Assembly (NCBI GenBank): GCA_963691885.1
Contig: OY829843.1
Coordinates: forward strand, 4,588,001-4,652,000
Length of the DNA: 64,000 nucleotides
DNA from: G963691885 sp963691885
GTDB lineage: Bacteria; Pseudomonadota; Alphaproteobacteria; UBA8366; Aestuariispiraceae
Direction: 5' to 3'
The notes under the pieces are model-generated. The model worked only from the letters and a program-made list of their open reading frames with translations. It made no database searches and was not told where the DNA came from. The position numbers and the translations under genes are program-made. The stretch's first letter is position 1; every line of letters starts with the position of its first letter. Shown here piece by piece: positions 51,348 to 60,523 of this stretch.

Positions 51348-51953
51348 TCAGGCCTTTTTGACCTCATATAGCGGTTTTTGCCCCCGCAAGTTCAAGCGAG
51401 GCCGGTCCGGGTCGAATTCTGTCAGTGGCGTTGCGGGCTTCAATGTCTTGGCAGAACGCTCGGCCAACTCTTGATACGACCGCGTGCCATCCTGCTTCCA
51501 GGCCAATTCCTGATCGGTTACTTTTCGCATCAGTTTGGCGGGCAGCCCCGCGATCAAACTGCGGGGTTCGAACTGGGACCCGGCCCGGACAAATGCCATG
51601 GCCGCGACAATCGACTCGGCGCCGATATCGGCGCCATCCATAATGACCGCGTTCATGCCCACCAACGCGTCCTTGCCGATCTTGCACCCATGCAGGATCG
51701 CGCCATGACCGATGTGGCCGTCCTCCTCCACCAATGTGTCAGTGTCGGGGAATCCATGCATTGTGCAATTGTCCTGCAGGTTTGCCCCCTTTTGAAGAAT
51801 GAGACGTCCAAAATCACCGCGCATGCTGGCGCCTGGCCCCACATAGCAATTCGGCCCGACAATCGCATCCCCGATCAGAACCGCTGTTGGATGCACGTAG
51901 GCCGTTGGGTCGACAACCGGAACAACCCCTTCAATCTCATATATAAAGGCCAT
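51348..51953 (-). CDS. paaY: Phenylacetate-pathway hexapeptide thioesterase PaaY
   Basis: 201 aa, gamma-carbonic-anhydrase-like left-handed beta-helix: VDPTAYVHPTAVLIGDAIVGPNCYVGPGASMRGDFGRLILQKGANLQDNCTMHGFPD, with metal histidines in MHGF and GHIGHGAILHGC. The C-terminal extension (RSYQELAERSAKTLKPATPLTEFD) is PaaY-typical. PaaY hydrolyses the dead-end CoA thioester 2-hydroxycyclohepta-1,4,6-triene-1-formyl-CoA. It follows paaN by 11 bp. Confidence 0.9.
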   Translation of the reverse strand: MAFIYEIEGVVPVVDPTAYVHPTAVLIGDAIVGPNCYVGPGASMRGDFGRLILQKGANLQDNCTMHGFPDTDTLVEEDGHIGHGAILHGCKIGKDALVGMNAVIMDGADIGAESIVAAMAFVRAGSQFEPRSLIAGLPAKLMRKVTDQELAWKQDGTRSYQELAERSAKTLKPATPLTEFDPDRPRLNLRGQKPLYEVKKA

Positions 51954-51964
51954 CTTCCTCTCCC

Positions 51965-53653
51965 CTAGCGTGTCGGGTTTTCAACCGGAATTCTCGTTTC
52001 AACAACCTTGAACCGGTTCGCCACAAACGCCGCATCGCACAGCGCCGCATTCGCCGCCGGATTGGCACCGGTTCCGTGGTAATCACTAAAGGCTGCCGAC
52101 TGATTGACAAACAACCCCCCGGTCAAATTAATCGAAAGGGCTACGCCGGTTTCTGCACAGACATCCTGAGTTGCTTCAATCACTTCAGTACTGTCCGTAT
52201 AAAGAGCCGCTGTAATCGCCCCGTGTTCCGAAACGTTCTTGCGAAGAAGCGCTAGACTATCTGCCGTGCTCTCTGTTGCAATAAGGCAGGAGACGGCACC
52301 AAAGATTTCCCCTTCATGCTCTTTATCTTCGCCTGCTTTTACACTCAACAGGACGGGTGTGCGGATTGTCGCGTCAGGATAATCCGGGTGATCAAGGAAT
52401 CGGGTTTTCAAGATCGCCTTAACGGACGCGCTCGCTTTATCAATTCGACTGAGCGTTTCCCCCGACTGTACCGCGCCCAGAACCGCGAGCGCGCGTGCCG
52501 GGTCTGAAAGAAACTCACCCAGCGCATTGGACAAGACCTGCCCCACCTCGTCAAAACTCAGATGTCCTTCCTCCGTCTTGATACCGTCTTTGGGGATATA
52601 GATGTTCTGTGGCGTCGTACACATTTGCCCCGTATAGAGCGACAAGGCATAGGAAAGGTTTCGGGCCATTCCGCGTATGTCACTAAAATCGTCGATCACG
52701 ATCGCATTGATCCCCGATTTTTCAGTGTAGACTTGGGCTTGCCTGCAGTTTTCTTCCAGCCACAGGCCAAAAGCACTGCCTCCGGTATAGTCAACAACGC
52801 GAACCGAAGGATCCGTGCACAGTTCCTTTGCTGCAGGATGATCCGGGTCATCTAACAGCAGTGTCAAAAGGTTCGGATCGTATCCGGCTTCTTCAAGGGT
52901 TTCCCGGGCGACGCGCACCGTCAGTGCTAAAGGCAGGATCGCCGCAGGATGGGGTTTGACAATTACCGGGTTTCCGGTGACGAGGCTCGCAAACAGTCCT
53001 GGATAGCCGTTCCAGGTCGGAAATGTTGAAACCCCGATAACCGCTGCAATTCCCCGCGGCACGATCCGAAAAAACTTGTCGATGACGAGAGGATCATTAC
53101 GCCCCTGGGGTTTTTCCCAACGGACACGTTCTGGTATCACCTGCATCGCGTCATAGGCATAGGCAACGGCTTCCAGCCCGCGATCTTGTGCATGGGGACC
53201 TCCGGCCTGAAAGGCCATGACAAAGCTTTGCCCGGTCGTATGCATAACGGCATGGGCCATCAAAAAACTAAGTCTGTTTAGCCGGACCAGCATTTCCAGA
53301 CAGAGACCGGTTCGTATCTGAACCCCCGCATCACGCCATTGGGGCAAAGCCGCCTGTCCAGCCCTGATCAAATCTGCCGGGGTCGCAGAGGGATAGGAGA
53401 TGTTCAGGTCAAACCCATAAGGTGAGCGTTCCCCGCCGGACCTGGAATCGTCCTGGCCCGGATGGCCATGTAGCTCAAATTCACCATTTAGATATGCCTT
53501 GAACGCATTCTCGCCATCGGACGGGGCTTTCTCACCATAGATCTTTTTGCTGGGGCTCTCTGAAAACGGTGACCAAAACGTTCTGTTGCGAATGGCCCCC
53601 ACCGCGCCGTCCAGCAAATCGGAATGCCGGTCAAAATACGACGTTATTGGCAT
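51965..53653 (-). CDS. paaN: PaaN aldehyde dehydrogenase of phenylacetate degradation
   Basis: 562 aa. Aldehyde-dehydrogenase fold without the C-terminal MaoC hydratase of PaaZ. Motifs: GVSTFPTWNGYPGLFASLVTGNPVIVKPHP, YTGGSAFGLWLEENC, and the catalytic cysteine in YTGQMCTTPQNIYIP. It probably oxidises the ring-opened semialdehyde (3-oxo-5,6-dehydrosuberyl-CoA semialdehyde), with a separate hydratase needed for ring opening. It is divergent from paaG. Confidence 0.92.
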   Translation of the reverse strand: MPITSYFDRHSDLLDGAVGAIRNRTFWSPFSESPSKKIYGEKAPSDGENAFKAYLNGEFELHGHPGQDDSRSGGERSPYGFDLNISYPSATPADLIRAGQAALPQWRDAGVQIRTGLCLEMLVRLNRLSFLMAHAVMHTTGQSFVMAFQAGGPHAQDRGLEAVAYAYDAMQVIPERVRWEKPQGRNDPLVIDKFFRIVPRGIAAVIGVSTFPTWNGYPGLFASLVTGNPVIVKPHPAAILPLALTVRVARETLEEAGYDPNLLTLLLDDPDHPAAKELCTDPSVRVVDYTGGSAFGLWLEENCRQAQVYTEKSGINAIVIDDFSDIRGMARNLSYALSLYTGQMCTTPQNIYIPKDGIKTEEGHLSFDEVGQVLSNALGEFLSDPARALAVLGAVQSGETLSRIDKASASVKAILKTRFLDHPDYPDATIRTPVLLSVKAGEDKEHEGEIFGAVSCLIATESTADSLALLRKNVSEHGAITAALYTDSTEVIEATQDVCAETGVALSINLTGGLFVNQSAAFSDYHGTGANPAANAALCDAAFVANRFKVVETRIPVENPTR

Positions 53654-53802
53654 GGCTTCGCCCCCTTGAGTATTATCGGAGACAGTCTGCCCCCTTGCCT
53701 GTTATTACTACAACGTGATACCAAATAAAGAAAAATAAGTCCAATTCTGTATCAGATTGAAAGGACGGCCCGACTGCGGCTGAGCTTTTACAGGGGGTAA
53801 GC
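53654..53802. promoter_or_regulatory. Divergent paaN / paaG promoter region
   Basis: 149 bp between two divergent paa genes, so both promoters and the PaaX site should lie here or nearby. I looked for the E. coli PaaX-type dyad and did not find a clear one. The paaG start is GTG with an AGGGGGTAA ribosome binding site a few bases upstream. Confidence 0.4.
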
Positions 53803-54606
53803 GTGTCAAAAACAGATGCCTTTGAAACCATAGTTTTCAACCGTTCGGACGGGGTTGCAACCATCACCCTCAACCGGCCGGAAAAGCTGAATTCCTTCAA
53901 CGAGGCAATGCACCGTGATTTGCGGGCGGCGTTTGACCTGATTGACGGGGACAGCACAATACGGGCCACGGTCATTACGGGCGCCGGTCGGGGATTTTGC
54001 GCCGGACAGGATCTGGGCGATCGCGATGTCGGGCCCGATGCCCCTGCCCCGGACTTGGGCCAGACACTGGACACGCTTTACAACCCGTTGATCCGGCGCA
54101 TCAGGTCCCTGCCTATGCCGGTGATCGCAGGGATTAACGGTGTCGCAGCGGGTGCGGGCTGCAACATCGCGATTGCCTGCGATATCGTCATCGCCGGCAG
54201 TTCAGCCAGTTTCATTCAGGCCTTTTGCAAGATCGGCCTGGTTCCCGATTCAGGCGGCACCTGGACGTTGCCACGCCTGATTGGATGGCAACGGGCGTTG
54301 GGTCTCGCCATGCTCGGTGACAAGGTCACAGCGGAACAGGCGGTTGAATGGGGTATGATCTGGAAGATGGTTCCGGACGAAGAATTGCAGGAACATGTGG
54401 GCAATCTCGCCAGACATTTCGCCAGTCAACCAACCATGGGACTGGCCCAGATAAAGCATGCTTTTAACCAGTCTGCGACCAATACCCTGGATCAGCAGTT
54501 GGATCTTGAACGGGACCTGCAGAGGCAACTGGGCAAAAGCGAGGATTACCGCGAAGGGGTCCGTGCCTTTGTCGAAAAACGCAAACCCGTCTTCAAAGGG
54601 CGTTGA
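53803..54606 (+). CDS. paaG: 1,2-epoxyphenylacetyl-CoA isomerase PaaG
   Basis: 267 aa, GTG start behind AGGGGGTAA. Crotonase fold: ITLNRPEKLNSFNEAMHRDLRAAFD, oxyanion loops GAGRGFCAGQDLGDRDV and GVAAGAGCNIAIACDIVIAG, and FCKIGLVPDSGGTWTLPRLIG. The GQDLGDR and LVPDSGGTW motifs are those of PaaG, which turns the epoxide into the oxepin before ring opening. First of the paaG-paaI-paaK-paaX run. Confidence 0.92.
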   Translation: MSKTDAFETIVFNRSDGVATITLNRPEKLNSFNEAMHRDLRAAFDLIDGDSTIRATVITGAGRGFCAGQDLGDRDVGPDAPAPDLGQTLDTLYNPLIRRIRSLPMPVIAGINGVAAGAGCNIAIACDIVIAGSSASFIQAFCKIGLVPDSGGTWTLPRLIGWQRALGLAMLGDKVTAEQAVEWGMIWKMVPDEELQEHVGNLARHFASQPTMGLAQIKHAFNQSATNTLDQQLDLERDLQRQLGKSEDYREGVRAFVEKRKPVFKGR

Positions 54607-54610
54607 GCAG

Positions 54611-55096
54611 ATGGCAGATACGACCCAAGAGACAGCCCAGCTGACAGCACAGGAAACAGCACAGGCGACCGCAAACGCCATGATGCGGGATGACAGCGCA
54701 ACCAAAATGCTGGGCATGGAGATCGTCAGCGTCGGACCTGGAACATCTGAAATCAGCATGCGGGTGCGGCCCGACATGGCGAATGGATTTGGCATGGTCC
54801 ATGGGGGCCTGACCTTTACCCTGGCGGACACGGCCTTCGCCTATGCCTGTAACAGTTATAACCGGCTAACGGTCGCGCAGAGCTGCGATGTAGATTTCAC
54901 AAATGCCGGGCAGATCGGCGATGTTCTGACCGCCCGCTGTACTGAACGGTTTCTGAGGGGGCGCTCGGGCATCTATGATGTTGAGGTAACCAACCAGGAC
55001 GGATTGCTGATCGCTGTCTTTCGCGGAAAATCACGAACGCTTGGCGAAAAGATAGATCCGAACAGTCCGCAAACAGACACCAATCCAAATTTATAA
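54611..55096 (+). CDS. paaI: Hydroxyphenylacetyl-CoA thioesterase PaaI
   Basis: 161 aa from the ATG at 54611, 4 bp after the paaG stop. Hotdog fold: KMLGMEIVSVGPGTSEISMRVRPDMANGFGMVHGGLTFTLADTAFAYACNSYN, with the GMVHGG loop and the catalytic Asp in LADTAF. It releases CoA from stalled hydroxyphenylacetyl-CoA intermediates. The N-terminal 20 residues contain an unusual Thr/Ala/Gln repeat (TQETAQLTAQETAQATA). Confidence 0.93.
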   Translation: MADTTQETAQLTAQETAQATANAMMRDDSATKMLGMEIVSVGPGTSEISMRVRPDMANGFGMVHGGLTFTLADTAFAYACNSYNRLTVAQSCDVDFTNAGQIGDVLTARCTERFLRGRSGIYDVEVTNQDGLLIAVFRGKSRTLGEKIDPNSPQTDTNPNL

Positions 55097-55113
55097 AGCT
55101 GAACGAGAGCGCC

Positions 55114-56421
55114 ATGACACTGAGCACACCCGACCTCCAGTCTCTCGATCCGATCGAAATCGCCAGCAGAGACGAAATTTCGGCCCTTCAACTGGGCCGC
55201 CTGAAATGGACAGTCCGCCGCGCCTATGACAACGTCCCTCATTATCAGGAAAAGATGAAGGCGGTTGGTGTTCATCCAGATGATATTGTCGACCTACCTG
55301 ACATCTCGAAATTGCCCTTCACGACCAAGGAAGACCTGCGAGTCACCTATCCCTGTGGCCTGTTCGCAAGTCCCATGCGCGATATTGTCAGGCTGCATGC
55401 GTCGAGCGGAACCACCGGCAAACCAACAGTCGTCTCCTACACCCAGAACGATATCGACACCTGGTCGCAGGTTATGGCGAGGTCAATTCGTGCTGCTGGC
55501 GGAACACCGGATGACATCATCCAGATCGCCTATGGATACGGGCTGTTCACCGGCGGCTTGGGCGCGCATTACGGGGCCGAAAAGCTTGGCGCAACCGTGA
55601 TTCCCATGTCCGGCGGACAGACTGAGAAGCAGGTGCAGCTGATCCGCGACTTCAGACCGACAATTATCATGGTGACACCCAGCTATATGCTGGCTCTGGC
55701 CGATGAAATGGACCGCCAGGGTCTGAGCCGCGACGAATGCTCGCTGGAAGTCGGCATCTTTGGTGCCGAACCCTGGACCGAGGATATGCGCTGCGAAATC
55801 GAAAACCGTGTCGGCATTCAGGCGATCGATATCTATGGTCTTTCAGAGATCATCGGACCCGGCGTCGCCAATGAGTGTATCGAGACAAAGGACGGCCTGC
55901 ACATCTGGGAAGATCACTTTTATCCCGAGATTGTCGACCCTGAAACAGGGGCAGTTCTGCCGGAAGGTAGCTGGGGGGAGCTGGTATTCACGAGTCTGAC
56001 CAAGGAGGCCTTGCCAATCCTGCGGTATCGAACCCGGGATCTGACGCGGCTTATGCCCGGCACCGCCCGGACCATGAGGCGCATGGAGAAAGTGACCGGC
56101 CGGTCTGACGACATGCTGATCATCAGGGGCGTCAATGTGTTTCCGACCCAGATAGAAGAACTGATATTGCGGGATGCCCGTCTCGGACCGCATTATCAAC
56201 TGGAACTTCTGAAGGACGGGCCATTGGACAAACTGGTTATTCATCTTGAAGGGCGCGACGACCAAATTGCTGATGAAGCCCGCGCAACCCTAGCCACGGA
56301 CCTTGTGCAACAGGTCAAGGCCCTGATCGGCGTCTCTGCTGAAGCAAAGGTCCATCCGGTCAATACGATTGACCGCTCGATGGGCAAGGCTGTTCGCGTG
56401 ATTGACCGGCGCAATGGCTGA
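55114..56421 (+). CDS. paaK: Phenylacetate-CoA ligase
   Basis: 435 aa, the normal length. AMP-forming ligase: HASSGTTGKPTVVSYTQNDIDTWSQ (P-loop-like A3), MSGGQTEKQVQLI, YGLSEIIGPGVANECIE and TGRSDDMLIIRGVNVFPTQIEELI, ending with the catalytic Lys in IDRSMGKAVRVIDRR. It activates phenylacetate to phenylacetyl-CoA, the inducer ligand of PaaX. It overlaps paaX by 8 bp. Confidence 0.96.
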   Translation: MTLSTPDLQSLDPIEIASRDEISALQLGRLKWTVRRAYDNVPHYQEKMKAVGVHPDDIVDLPDISKLPFTTKEDLRVTYPCGLFASPMRDIVRLHASSGTTGKPTVVSYTQNDIDTWSQVMARSIRAAGGTPDDIIQIAYGYGLFTGGLGAHYGAEKLGATVIPMSGGQTEKQVQLIRDFRPTIIMVTPSYMLALADEMDRQGLSRDECSLEVGIFGAEPWTEDMRCEIENRVGIQAIDIYGLSEIIGPGVANECIETKDGLHIWEDHFYPEIVDPETGAVLPEGSWGELVFTSLTKEALPILRYRTRDLTRLMPGTARTMRRMEKVTGRSDDMLIIRGVNVFPTQIEELILRDARLGPHYQLELLKDGPLDKLVIHLEGRDDQIADEARATLATDLVQQVKALIGVSAEAKVHPVNTIDRSMGKAVRVIDRRNG

Positions 56422-57346
56422 ACCGTCACCGGATCTGTCCACCCTGTTGGAAACCGTTCCCATTCGGGCGAAATCCCTGATCGTCACCGTAATCGGGGAC
56501 AGTGTAGTTCCATTTGGGGGCGGTCTGTATCTTGGTGCGCTTATTAAACTGATGGCACCCTTGGGCATTGGTGACCGTGTGGTGCGGACCGCTGTCTACA
56601 GGCTGGGTCAGGATGGATACTTCAATACGGATCGCAGTGGTCGCCGCAGTTTTTACAGCCTGAGTGATCGGGCGACACGCCAATTTGCAGCCGCAGAGCT
56701 GCGGATCTATGCAGCCGGACCGGACGCCTGGAACGGGGAATGGGTCCAGGTCGTGCTCAGCCAGACCCTGGGGGCAAAAGACCGAGATCACATCCGCAAG
56801 GAACTGAGTTGGCTGGGTTTTGCTGCCATTGCGCCAAATGTCTTCGTCCAGGCAGTTCCGGACCAGCGGGCCGTGCGCGCCGTGTTGCGCGACATGAATG
56901 CCGAAGACAAGGCAATGGTCTTCTCAATGACGAGCGACCAACAGGATATGGACGAGCAATCCATGCGTCGCGTGATCCTAGATGCTTGGCCCTTAGAAGA
57001 ATTGAGGTCCCATCACCAGGATTTTCTGGACCTATTTCAGGCCTTTACCGACGCCCCCGACATCCGGAATGACAAGTCAGGGGAGCAGGCATTCGTCTTG
57101 CGCAGCCTTCTTGTCCATGTGTATCGGCGCACATTGCTGCGGACACCATCACTTCCCCGCGTCCTGATGCCCGAAGACTGGCTCGGTGACCGGGTCTCGA
57201 CACTCTATCAATCGCTCTACAGGCAAATGGAAAAGCCGGCCCGAAACTATGTCCGGACAATCCTCGCTGAGGAAGCCGACCAGACACCAAAACTGCAGGC
57301 ACCCTATGGCGCGCGGTTTGGTGGCCTGTTGCAATCAGCGCTGTAA
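56414..57346 (+). CDS. paaX: PaaX-family repressor of the phenylacetate genes
   Basis: 310 aa from the ATG at 56414, inside the end of paaK; an in-frame start at 56402 is possible. N-terminal winged helix (PIRAKSLIVTVIGDSVVPFGGGLYLGALIKLMAPLGIGDRVVRTAVYRLGQDGYFNTDRSGRRSFYSLSD) and the PaaX C-terminal domain. PaaX represses paa operons until phenylacetyl-CoA binds. Being last in its own operon gives feedback control. Confidence 0.93.
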   Translation: MAEPSPDLSTLLETVPIRAKSLIVTVIGDSVVPFGGGLYLGALIKLMAPLGIGDRVVRTAVYRLGQDGYFNTDRSGRRSFYSLSDRATRQFAAAELRIYAAGPDAWNGEWVQVVLSQTLGAKDRDHIRKELSWLGFAAIAPNVFVQAVPDQRAVRAVLRDMNAEDKAMVFSMTSDQQDMDEQSMRRVILDAWPLEELRSHHQDFLDLFQAFTDAPDIRNDKSGEQAFVLRSLLVHVYRRTLLRTPSLPRVLMPEDWLGDRVSTLYQSLYRQMEKPARNYVRTILAEEADQTPKLQAPYGARFGGLLQSAL

Positions 57347-57385
57347 CGCCTGATAACGCTCTCAGCCAAAATAAAGGATACAGCT

Positions 57386-58111
57386 ATGTTTTTTACACTG
57401 CGCCCGTTGAACGCTGACCCAAAGACCGTGGATCTTGGCGTGGAGACCCTGATCGTTGCAGGCTGGACCGGGCGTGATCGTACCGCGATGGAGGCCCACA
57501 TTGTAGAACTGGAAGAAATCGGCGTGAAACGGCCCAAATCCCTGCCCGTCTTTTACCGCTGCTCGGCATCCTGCATGACCCAGGCAGACAAGATCCAGGT
57601 GCCGGGCACACAATCCAGCGGCGAGATTGAGTTCATCTTTTACGCGGGCCGTCGCGACGGTTCAGACGGGCTGGACGGAAAACTGTGGTTCGGTGTCGCC
57701 TCAGACCACACAGAGCGCGAGGTTGAAAAGGTCGGTGTCACCGTTTCCAAGCAAATGTGCGACAAACCTGTTTCCGAAGACCTGTGGTGTTTTTCCGATG
57801 TCGAAGACCATTGGGATCAATTGACCCTGCAATCCCATATTGTCGTCGACGGTAAACGGACGCTGTATCAGGAAGGATCGGTTACCGCCATGATCCACCC
57901 GATCGAATTGATGGCGCAGTATGATGCCGACATTCGACAGGGTGAGAATGGCGGAAAACTACCAGAGAACAGTGCAATTTTTGGCGGCACTTTTGGCGCG
58001 ATTGGCGGGATCCGACGTGCCGACCGTTTTGAAATGATGCTGCACGACCCTGTACTGGGCAGAAGCATCATCAAATCCTACGATATCGAAGAACTGCCCG
58101 TAGAAGGCTGA
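57386..58111 (+). CDS. DUF2848 domain protein
   Basis: 241 aa. The pattern matches DUF2848 over most of its length: LIVAGWTGRDRTAMEAHIVELEEIGVKRPKSLPVFYRCSASCMTQADKIQV, SGEIEFIFYAGRRDG, WFGVASDHTEREVEKVGVTVSKQMCDKPVSEDLW and YQEGSVTAMI. The conserved SDHT and SKQMC segments suggest a fumarylacetoacetase-like metal fold, but no function has been shown. It lies 39 bp after paaX and may be in the same operon. Confidence 0.88.
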   Translation: MFFTLRPLNADPKTVDLGVETLIVAGWTGRDRTAMEAHIVELEEIGVKRPKSLPVFYRCSASCMTQADKIQVPGTQSSGEIEFIFYAGRRDGSDGLDGKLWFGVASDHTEREVEKVGVTVSKQMCDKPVSEDLWCFSDVEDHWDQLTLQSHIVVDGKRTLYQEGSVTAMIHPIELMAQYDADIRQGENGGKLPENSAIFGGTFGAIGGIRRADRFEMMLHDPVLGRSIIKSYDIEELPVEG

Positions 58112-58147
58112 CATTCACAGGCCCGGAAGCAACAGGTTCGGGAATCC

Positions 58148-58561
58148 TCAGATCAGCCGCTGTTGGCCCTCTGCTTCCAGCAATGCATAGGTGCTGATTT
58201 CCCCAAGCGGCAAATCAAGCTGCTCCGCCTTATCTTCACTCAGGGTTATCAAAGCCTCAGAGAGTGTTGCCTCATTGGATGCCTTTGGCAACGTGCCGCT
58301 GATGGCCCGGTTGCGGTCATCCATCAAACACAGTATTGGCTGAGACTCGCCCTCACCATCACTGGTTTCGACCCATTCAACCAGGGAACGGATTTCACCC
58401 CAGACCGCCATCGGCAACACAAGTGAGAGCGTAGCATTGCCCGACTCCGCGAAGAGATGCATGCCGTCGGTATCCCTGAATGCATGGAAAACCGGGTTCT
58501 CCGCAATCAGTTCAACCGCTTCCTGTGCGCGCGGTGAAAGGGCTTTTTTGATATAGACCAT
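58148..58561 (-). CDS. Hypothetical protein
   Basis: 137 aa from the ATG at 58561, with GGGGAG about 10 nt upstream; the longer frame to 58690 runs into AT-rich non-coding sequence. Not recognised. The composition is soluble and acidic with mixed alpha/beta character (VYIKKALSPRAQEAVELIAENPVFHAFRD, LSLVLPMAVWGEIRSLVEW, EQLDLPLGEISTYALLEA). No motifs found. Confidence 0.65.
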   Translation of the reverse strand: MVYIKKALSPRAQEAVELIAENPVFHAFRDTDGMHLFAESGNATLSLVLPMAVWGEIRSLVEWVETSDGEGESQPILCLMDDRNRAISGTLPKASNEATLSEALITLSEDKAEQLDLPLGEISTYALLEAEGQQRLI

Positions 58562-58813
58562 AACCAATACTCCCCAAGGAAAATTGAATATAGACTGATT
58601 TGTCGAATCGGGAAACCCGTCACTAAACCATTGATTTATATTAATAATTAGAAAAATTATTAATTTTTGCGCCCCTGTGATCACCATCATACCGCGCTAC
58701 GACGTATGCCCATATTATGAGGGTATGAAGAGGTCATTTGAAGCAGTGAAGTCTGCTTTGCGGCCAAACCAGAACCGCCCTTGGGGGGGCCCTTTAAACG
58801 AAGGAGGCGTACC

Positions 58814-59011
58814 ATGTCAGTCCATCACAGAATGACAAACCCGCAGATGAAAGCAGAAGCAACTGGCAGCACTCAGCGTGACATGGCGATCAGCCTGCTG
58901 CACGAACTGGGCTACGAGCTGGCCGTAACCGCGTGCTGTACCCATGGCTGGAAAGACACATTGGGCGAGCTCTCCGAGCTGGTCGACGATGAGGTCGACC
59001 CCAAAAACTAA
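58814..59011 (+). CDS. Small hypothetical protein with a Cys-Cys motif
   Basis: 65 aa. Strong support for the start comes from AAGGAGG at 58801-58807. The chain is helical and acidic toward the end: MAISLLHELGYELAVTACCTHGWKDTLGELSELVDDEVD. TACCTHGW has two adjacent cysteines followed by a His, a possible metal or redox site. Not recognised; a free-standing gene with a short upstream region. Confidence 0.6.
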   Translation: MSVHHRMTNPQMKAEATGSTQRDMAISLLHELGYELAVTACCTHGWKDTLGELSELVDDEVDPKN

Positions 59012-59056
59012 TCTTTACAGAAATCGGTGATTTGATCCCGAATGCACCTTTGGCAT

Positions 59057-60523
59057 TCATTCGATCAAGTCACCCAACATGCGGAACGCAACATAGTATT
59101 TGAAGATGTTGCGAACATAATGCACCGGTTCATATGAAATCGACCGCGCCGCACCCACCTCTACATTGCCAAACCAGACATTCGGATCCAGCCCCATGCG
59201 TTCCGTGCGACGCCGCGCCCTCTCAAGGGCCGCTGGACCGGCGTTATAAGCGGCAAGAGCCAGAAGCGTCTGGTCAACCGGATCGAAGTTCTCTCCTGAA
59301 AAATACTTTTCTCTCAAGAAATGCAGGTATTTTACCCCGGCATGGACATTGCCTTCCAGGGTGTCGATATTCTCGATCGCAACATTCGGATCCTTGGCGG
59401 TCGATGGTAATACCTGCATCACCCCTAGCGCGCCCTTATGGCTCTTTCGGCTGTGGTCCAATTGTGATTCCTGATAGGCCTGGGCAAAGATCTTTAGCCA
59501 GTCGAAGCCATAATCCTCCGCATAGCTTTTCATGATTGAGGCCAGTTCCCTGAATTTGTGATCCTGGCGCAGCTTCAAGACATCTTCCACCCAACCGGCA
59601 TCGCCAAGATATCGATCCAGCATGATATTGCCGAGCAATGTGCCCTGACTGTATGTCTTGGTGAAATGATTGATCTCTTCCAGAAGATCGGTGTTCTCCG
59701 GTCGAACGGCCCAGGCGGTTTCTCCGCCGTCATTGATCGTGATGTCTGATCGTATTTTGGCTTTGGTGTAAACCTGCCCCCAGAAATCCGCCTTGTGGCT
59801 GTCCATAATCATGGCCGGAATGATGCCGCTATCAACAAGCTCCAGCACGCTGAAATCTTCCAACCGCTCATTCACAAAATGGATCGGGATTTGCGGTAAC
59901 CCGTGTTTCCAACGGTATTCATTCAGATCGACCAGATGCTCGTAATAGCTGCTGGACTTGCGCACATGGATACCGGTCTTGAACAATTTCCCAATTCTGC
60001 TGATTTGCGGCACATCCGGCCCGGTGATCAGAACCTCGCTGACATCGGTCAGAATAGGATTGGAAAACGCGACCTTTTTGGACCGTTCTTCGGTAATGGT
60101 CAGGTTTGCGGCGATAATATCACCCTGACCATTCAACAAGCGCGGGATCAACTGATCTCGTGGCACAGGGATCAGAACAACATCCACCAGATTGGCCCAG
60201 CGCCCCAATTTGGGTTTCAGGCGTTTTCGCAGGCTTTCCTGGAAATGTTCGGAAATCTCCACCATCAAGCCTCGGCGTTCCGGCCCATCGAAGGAAAAGA
60301 AAAGCGGGTTATAAGCTGTCAGAATGCGGACAAAGCCGCGTTCCGCCATTTCTTCGAGAGACCCGGTCCAGGGTTCGTTGGCGAGATTTAGAAGATTGGT
60401 TTCTGGTTCCCCCGCTTCCTCGGAAACGATTGTCCCGACCAAGCCCTGCGCCTGGGCGCCTGTCAGTGGGAACAACACCGCTAGAAAGAGGTAAAACAGA
60501 ACCCGGCGAATACTAAGAAACAT
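59057..60523 (-). CDS. mltF: MltF-type membrane-bound lytic transglycosylase
   Basis: 488 aa. Signal peptide (RRVLFYLFLAVLFPLTGAQAQ), a periplasmic solute-binding-like domain (about 50-290: RGFVRILTAYNPLFFSFDGPERRGLMVEI), and a C-terminal SLT domain (about 330-488). The catalytic Glu is in AYQESQLDHSRKSHKGALGVMQVLPSTA, and AALAAYNAGPAALERARR completes the SLT pattern. It cleaves peptidoglycan strands with formation of 1,6-anhydromuramic ends. Its ATG overlaps the stop of the DUF1653 gene by one base. Confidence 0.92.
   Translation of the reverse strand: MFLSIRRVLFYLFLAVLFPLTGAQAQGLVGTIVSEEAGEPETNLLNLANEPWTGSLEEMAERGFVRILTAYNPLFFSFDGPERRGLMVEISEHFQESLRKRLKPKLGRWANLVDVVLIPVPRDQLIPRLLNGQGDIIAANLTITEERSKKVAFSNPILTDVSEVLITGPDVPQISRIGKLFKTGIHVRKSSSYYEHLVDLNEYRWKHGLPQIPIHFVNERLEDFSVLELVDSGIIPAMIMDSHKADFWGQVYTKAKIRSDITINDGGETAWAVRPENTDLLEEINHFTKTYSQGTLLGNIMLDRYLGDAGWVEDVLKLRQDHKFRELASIMKSYAEDYGFDWLKIFAQAYQESQLDHSRKSHKGALGVMQVLPSTAKDPNVAIENIDTLEGNVHAGVKYLHFLREKYFSGENFDPVDQTLLALAAYNAGPAALERARRRTERMGLDPNVWFGNVEVGAARSISYEPVHYVRNIFKYYVAFRMLGDLIE

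Noticed and set aside
51333..51359. GATCAA/TTGATC hairpin after the beta-barrel gene as a terminator
   Set aside because: Stem is only 6 bp and the T run is separated from it by several bases; too weak to list as a feature.
29503..53755. GTATCAGATTG occurring at both 29503 and near 53746
   Set aside because: Only the first is part of a full dyad; the second looks like chance similarity.
54611..54680. Repeats coding TAQ/TQETA in PaaI as a mobile or CRISPR-like repeat
   Set aside because: It is a short degenerate coding repeat within one N-terminus, without spacers or flanking element.
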